Below, in pieces: positions 34,501 through 36,915 of a DNA stretch of 36,915 nt. Positions within the stretch are counted from its first letter, which is position 1. Each line of letters begins with the position of its first letter. The DNA comes from Bryobacteraceae bacterium (GTDB lineage Bacteria; Acidobacteriota; Terriglobia; Bryobacterales; Bryobacteraceae): contig JANWVO010000012.1 in assembly GCA_025056865.1 (NCBI GenBank), positions 1 through 36,915 of the forward strand, in the 5' to 3' direction. Both the position numbers and the translations under genes were made by a program. Under the pieces are notes generated by a model. That model saw nothing but the letters and a program-made list of their open reading frames with translations. It had not been told where the DNA came from and made no database searches.

Positions 34501-34580
34501 CCATCAGCCCGCTCTACGGCATGGCGAATGAATTCCAGTCGCCGCGTCAGGCGCGCATCCAGTTGACGTTCTTCTTCTGA
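31527..34580 (+). CDS. TonB-dependent receptor, Oar-like with carboxypeptidase-regulatory domain
   Basis: This 1017-residue outer-membrane receptor has a signal peptide (GRWLAFVALLVLCTTFAAGQ), a carboxypeptidase-regulatory-like domain (about 20-105; GSIQGVVTDPSGAAIPNATVEI), a plug-like region (about 110-240; VNVDKTFFDLIPKGRSFYDLINIAPG, FYLDGMEVTD, YGGAMGGVINAVVRSG), and a long beta-barrel ending in IQLTFFF with a terminal Phe. It shares layout but little obvious sequence with the receptor at 3701-7156, so the ligand probably differs. GGAGGG at 31511-31516 is the ribosome-binding site; a GTG at 31521 (4 nt spacing) is an alternative to the ATG at 31527 (10 nt). It is divergent from ntrYX, which makes that system a candidate regulator (inference). 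Confidence 0.93.
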   Translation: MNLAFRFRGATGRWLAFVALLVLCTTFAAGQETTGSIQGVVTDPSGAAIPNATVEISGGALPRPITLSTDSTGQFLQQQLPVGMYTVTVSAPGFATMRKTETPVVLGRATRVDFQLQVGQVSESVVVSAEAVLVDTTSSSSAVNVDKTFFDLIPKGRSFYDLINIAPGARNEGKAGGFQVDGASGSENVFYLDGMEVTDVQTGVLSGQNRIPVEMVQQVQVKNGVMDAQYGGAMGGVINAVVRSGSNEWHGQAGFYFDNENMQARPRPTLQIDPEDTGTPRMKVRYFQNVADDWTRWNPVFNIGGPILKNRLFYFGGFMPSLRTANRTVTFLSNRQTGTFENRFRQHYAVNKLDFAPFSKLRMNASWIWNPNYNRGVLPARDGTDSPDATWAQFGDYRAGNILSGQVDYLATSKLILTFRGGYNYTNFTDRYAIPDITAIYYSNSNVNSPLNIPADLRGPAGWRQQTPSRHDYDIYERKNFAAEGSYLLNAGGQHNFKFGWQKNLLSNSVKYLAWPNGYYRYYWGLSYRCITTQCSGVQTGAYGYYRYRIFGTFGDASSDNQGIFVQDNWRVNKNLTLNIGIRTEREFLPSFSIKGQTTAAPPIEFSWGSKVSPRIGGAFDPKGDGKMRFYASWGYFYDVMKYEMPRGSFGGDIWWDYYYSLDDPNWVRTLQGIPADPYKLPGRFFEAVNWRIPSNDPNDFTVDPNLKPMKQRMFDIGYDYSLTSTLVASLRYTNRRLIRTIEDVGTLGPQGEIYYIANPGFGIVADPKRWEPGIPTTPKAVRDYDAIEFRLDRRFSRNYQYAISYTWSRSYGNYSGLASSDENGRTSPNVNRYFDLPWIGYTQTGVPAMGRLATDRPHTFKFFGGYNLKSKLGQTTFAPNILLYSGTPLTTEANVISSTPAFPFGRGDMGRTPVFYNFDFNLMHDFMPFSARESMKFRFEFTVFNLFNSSIVTNKNVALLHPDYGQIQFEHEADFFKGFDTLSLMKKQGIPISPLYGMANEFQSPRQARIQLTFFF

Positions 34581-34602
34581 GGAGCTGCCAGCTTCGGCAC
34601 GG

Positions 34603-34627
34603 AAGGCGCCCCCAACCGGGGCGCCTT
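34603..34627 (+). terminator. terminator hairpin of the second TonB-dependent receptor
   Basis: A perfect 10-bp stem (AAGGCGCCCC at 34603-34612 with its complement at 34618-34627) has a CAACC loop and begins 22 bp after the receptor stop. The tail (CTTTCGTGTT) is only moderately T-rich. It lies between convergent genes and could serve both. Confidence 0.75.
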
Positions 34628-34649
34628 TCGTGTTGGCGGCCGGCTCCGT

Positions 34650-35036
34650 TCAGCCCTCGATGTAGGCTTCCGCCTCGATCTCCACCAGGAGCCGCGGATC
34701 CACCAGCCCGGCGACCCGGATCATCGTCGCCGCCGGTCGGATGTCCCGGAACATCTCCGCGTGCGCCCGCCCCACGGCCTCTTCGTCTTCCAGCGATACG
34801 AGGTACATCCGCGTCCGCACCACGTCCCGCATCTCCGCGCCCGCCTCCCGCAGCGCCCGTTCGATCTTCTGAAGGATGAACGCCGCCTGCGCGTAGGCGT
34901 CCCCCTCGCCCACGATCCGGCCCCCGGCGTCCACCGCCGTCGTTCCTGCCACCCACACGTGCGGGCCGGCGCGCACCGCGCGCGAATAGCCCACCGCCGC
35001 TTCCCAACGTGTTCCCGAAGAAATGTCTTTTCTCAT
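34650..35036 (-). CDS. RidA (YjgF/YER057c/UK114) family protein
   Basis: The 128-residue protein matches the RidA fold: SRAVRAGPHVWVAGTTAVDAGGRIVGEGDAYAQAAFILQKIERALREAGAEMRDVVRTRMYLVSLEDEE..., then the C-terminal DPRLLVEIEAEAYI. RidA proper hydrolyses reactive enamine/imine intermediates; many paralogues have other or unknown substrates. The usual trimer-cleft Arg appears to be in VDPRLLVEIE, one position different from canonical RidA, so true RidA activity is uncertain. Its ATG overlaps the ROK kinase stop by 4 nt (ATGA), so it is translated from the same message. Confidence 0.88.
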   Translation of the reverse strand: MRKDISSGTRWEAAVGYSRAVRAGPHVWVAGTTAVDAGGRIVGEGDAYAQAAFILQKIERALREAGAEMRDVVRTRMYLVSLEDEEAVGRAHAEMFRDIRPAATMIRVAGLVDPRLLVEIEAEAYIEG

Positions 35037-35878
35037 CTGGCTGCCTCCATCGCCAGCATCAGCGCGCCGCTCAGCCCGGGATGCTCGAGCGCGGGCCGCT
35101 CGATCCGCGGCAGCGGAAAATAGCCGCGCGCCTGCTCTTCCAACCGCTGCCTCACCATCGCGATCAGATGTTCCTGCTCCATCACGCCGCCGCCCAGCAC
35201 GATCACGAGCGGCGACAGCACGCACGCCACTGCCATGCAGGCCTGCGCCAGATAGTCCGCCTCCACCCGCCACGCCGGGTGGTCGGCAGGCAGCAGCTCC
35301 GCCCTGCGGCCCCAACGGGCTTCCAAGGCCGGCCCGCTCGCCATTCCTTCCAGGCAGTCGCCATGATACGGACACACGCCGGCAAAGCCGGGCGCTTCCT
35401 CCGCCGCGCGCCGCACCGGCAGATGGCCCATCTCGGGATGCATCATCCCGTGCACCAGCCGCCCGCCCGCGATCGCGCCTCCGCCAATGCCGGTTCCCAC
35501 CGTGAAATAGACCAGATCCCCGGCGCCGCGTCCCGCGCCCAGCCGCGCTTCCGCCAGCGCCGCCGCGTTGACGTCCGTGTCGAACCCTGCCCGCACGCCC
35601 AGCGCCCGTTCCAGCGTCTCCTTCAGCGGATAATTGCGCCAGGCCAGTTTCGGCGTCGTCGTGATCCGTCCCGTCGCGAAGTCCACCGGTCCGAACGTCG
35701 CAATGCCGAGCGCATCCAGCGGCCCCTGCCCGCGGAAGTACTCCACCACCGCCCCGATCGTCTCTGCCGGCTCGTCCGACGTCGCAATCCGCGTCACCCG
35801 CTCCAGGCGCAGCGGGTCTTTTCCAACGGCGACCATGAACTTGGTGCCGCCTGCCTCGATGGCTCCGTACTTCGGCAT
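35033..35878 (-). CDS. ROK-family sugar kinase, fructokinase-like
   Basis: The 281-residue kinase starts with the phosphate-binding EAGGTK (residues 8-13). The catalytic Asp102 is in FDTDVNAAALAEA, and FTVGTGIGGG near 125-133 binds the sugar/phosphate. A zinc site is formed by His152, Cys169, His172 and Cys175 (GHLPV...GVCPYHGDCLEGMASGPA). The CLEGMASGPA wording and short length match bacterial ROK fructokinases better than glucokinase or NagK, and there is no N-terminal DNA-binding domain, so it is not a ROK repressor. It would phosphorylate fructose (or mannose) at C6 in the cytoplasm. It is coupled to a RidA-family gene. The ATG at 35878 gives the canonical N-terminus; no strong Shine-Dalgarno is visible. 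Confidence 0.88.
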   Translation of the reverse strand: MPKYGAIEAGGTKFMVAVGKDPLRLERVTRIATSDEPAETIGAVVEYFRGQGPLDALGIATFGPVDFATGRITTTPKLAWRNYPLKETLERALGVRAGFDTDVNAAALAEARLGAGRGAGDLVYFTVGTGIGGGAIAGGRLVHGMMHPEMGHLPVRRAAEEAPGFAGVCPYHGDCLEGMASGPALEARWGRRAELLPADHPAWRVEADYLAQACMAVACVLSPLVIVLGGGVMEQEHLIAMVRQRLEEQARGYFPLPRIERPALEHPGLSGALMLAMEAAR

Positions 35879-36890
35879 GCCGCCAGTCTACAGAAACGGG
35901 GCCAGCCGGAAGTGTCCCTGCTGTCTCCCGGGATCAGGGCCGCAAAGCCATCGGCCCCGGTCCCGGAATCGGCCGGAAAGCCGGCGTCTTCTCCCATGCT
36001 CCTGCCATTGGATCGGATCGTGCTTCTTACCGGCAACCCGTCACACGCCCGTCCGGAAACAAAGGGCGTCAGAGAAACGGCACTGCTTGCTGCCGGGAGC
36101 CTTTCTCTCGAAAGCGGCTGTTCCAGGCGGGCCGGAGACGCACGCCGCCAGAATCAGCGTCACCACCCCGGGCTTCTTCCCCCATGAGAAGAGCCGTGCC
36201 AGGGCGGCGCTGCGCGACGCTCGCGAGACCGGAAAGACCGCCTCTGCTCCGTCGCACTCCGGCAAAGCCCCGCCCCGTCACCCGCGGGACGCTCCCTGCA
36301 CCCGGACAGCCTCCTCTGGAGCGGAGAATTTTGGCCAGATGCTTCGAATGACACACGGCGTGCAGCCGCAGGGCCCTCGAGCCGTCAGGGGACCGTTCCG
36401 GCTGCCCCCATGGCTCCCTTTTTCTCGCACGCCGCAGGGAGCCAGCTCCTGCCGGCTTCGCGCTTCCGCTGTTCCCATCCTTTTCCTTGTCCGCTCCGCC
36501 TCGGTTCAGCGTGCCTGCGCCGGATCGCTCCGGCTGAGGCGGCGCGCTGCCCTTGGCGGGCCGGACCGTCTCATTTCCCGAATGCAGGCCGCCCCCTGCC
36601 GGCTCCTGTGCGGTCGCTAGCCAGCGTGCCAGGCGCTGTCCCCCAGGGAATCCGTATGCCCCGCGCGGTGCCGTCACAGGAAATTGCACGTGTGGAATCA
36701 TTCACTTGCAGGCCGATGCTTGTGCGGGCGTGCGAGACTCTTTGTTGCGGGGATGCGAATCTCTGGCCAGAGCCCCCCCGCTTGGACCGGACAGCCTCAG
36801 TAGGGCGGCCGCTTCGGCGGCTTTCACCGGTACCAGGCAGCCTCGTCGCCTTCGGGCGGCAGGACAGCGGATGTCCCAAGGTAAGACCTG
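35879..36890. other. about 1 kb without a convincing gene
   Basis: Long open frames exist on both strands here, but their translations are Arg/Pro/Gly/Ser-rich, lack hydrophobic periodicity and recognisable motifs, and overlap each other. I see no tRNA, terminator or repeat of note. GAATCATTC at 36695-36703 is a short palindrome. The stretch may be a decayed gene, a long regulatory region for a gene beyond the right edge, or an unrecognised RNA. Confidence 0.4.
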
Positions 36891-36915
36891 ATGAGCCTGA
36901 ACAAATACGGCCCAT
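36891..36915 (+). CDS. possible gene start running off the right edge
   Basis: An ATG at 36891 opens MSLNKYGP before the window ends, with AAGG about 11 nt upstream. The N-terminus resembles that of some short-chain dehydrogenases, which begin with a YGPWA-like segment, but eight residues are too few to assign. It is the only sign of a gene in the last kilobase. Confidence 0.25.

Noticed and set aside
36069-36701. 210-codon minus-strand frame in the right-hand gene-free kilobase
   Set aside because: The composition is dominated by Gly, Arg, Pro and Ser, there is no Shine-Dalgarno and no motif, and several other frames are equally open.

Overview
The window is high-GC bacterial chromosome, most likely from Acidobacteriota (a Bryobacterales or 'Solibacter'-like lineage). 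That is an inference. It rests on two giant Oar-type TonB-dependent receptors with an N-terminal carboxypeptidase-regulatory domain and no SusD partner, secreted DUF1080 and HEAT-repeat proteins, an NtrYX pair, and a futalosine-pathway MqnD. I see no tRNA, rRNA, CRISPR array, insertion sequence or phage gene. The content is chromosomal, with a few accessory-looking genes.

Left part (1-8413, minus strand): a sugar-uptake and catabolism block. In transcription order it holds a GlmS/NagB-II-like SIS-domain protein, a TonB-dependent receptor, and a cluster of Na+/solute symporter, a 59-residue two-helix membrane protein, galactokinase, and a GT39-like glycosyltransferase that runs off the left edge. 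Terminator-like hairpins and -10/-35 motifs between the genes suggest three transcription units: SIS gene; receptor; symporter-small protein-galK-glycosyltransferase.

Middle part (8486-26048): a secretin-like outer-membrane protein diverges from a winged-helix/AAA ATPase. Next come two adjacent SagB/ThcOx-type nitroreductases (one exported), an alpha/beta hydrolase, a PepSY-like periplasmic protein, and an exported endonuclease/exonuclease/phosphatase-fold protein. The last of these diverges across only 23 bp from an exported AGE-family epimerase, which overlaps a DUF1080 gene. A plus-strand series follows: a three-PAS tripartite hybrid histidine kinase, mqnD and a HEAT-repeat protein. Facing it is a minus-strand operon of class II photolyase, TIGR01777-type SDR and a small basic protein. 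A radical SAM/SPASM gene closes this part.

Right part (26043-36915): a solitary nuoM, then an NtrY-NtrX two-component operon whose regulator has GAVPGA in place of the sigma-54-contacting GAFTGA loop. Divergent from it is a second TonB-dependent receptor behind a roughly 330-nt leader with several inverted repeats. A ROK sugar kinase translationally coupled to a RidA-family protein follows. About 1 kb has no convincing gene, and a possible start codon sits at the right edge.

Shine-Dalgarno sequences are patchy. Several genes instead have a -10-like hexamer 6-7 nt before the start codon, suggesting leaderless transcripts. The best candidates for something new are the GAVPGA regulator, the overlapping face-to-face promoter at 15213-15235, the structured leader at 31190-31520, the unannotated small membrane gene in the galactose cluster, and the secretin/ATPase pair. 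All assignments come from reading motifs by eye; no database search was possible.
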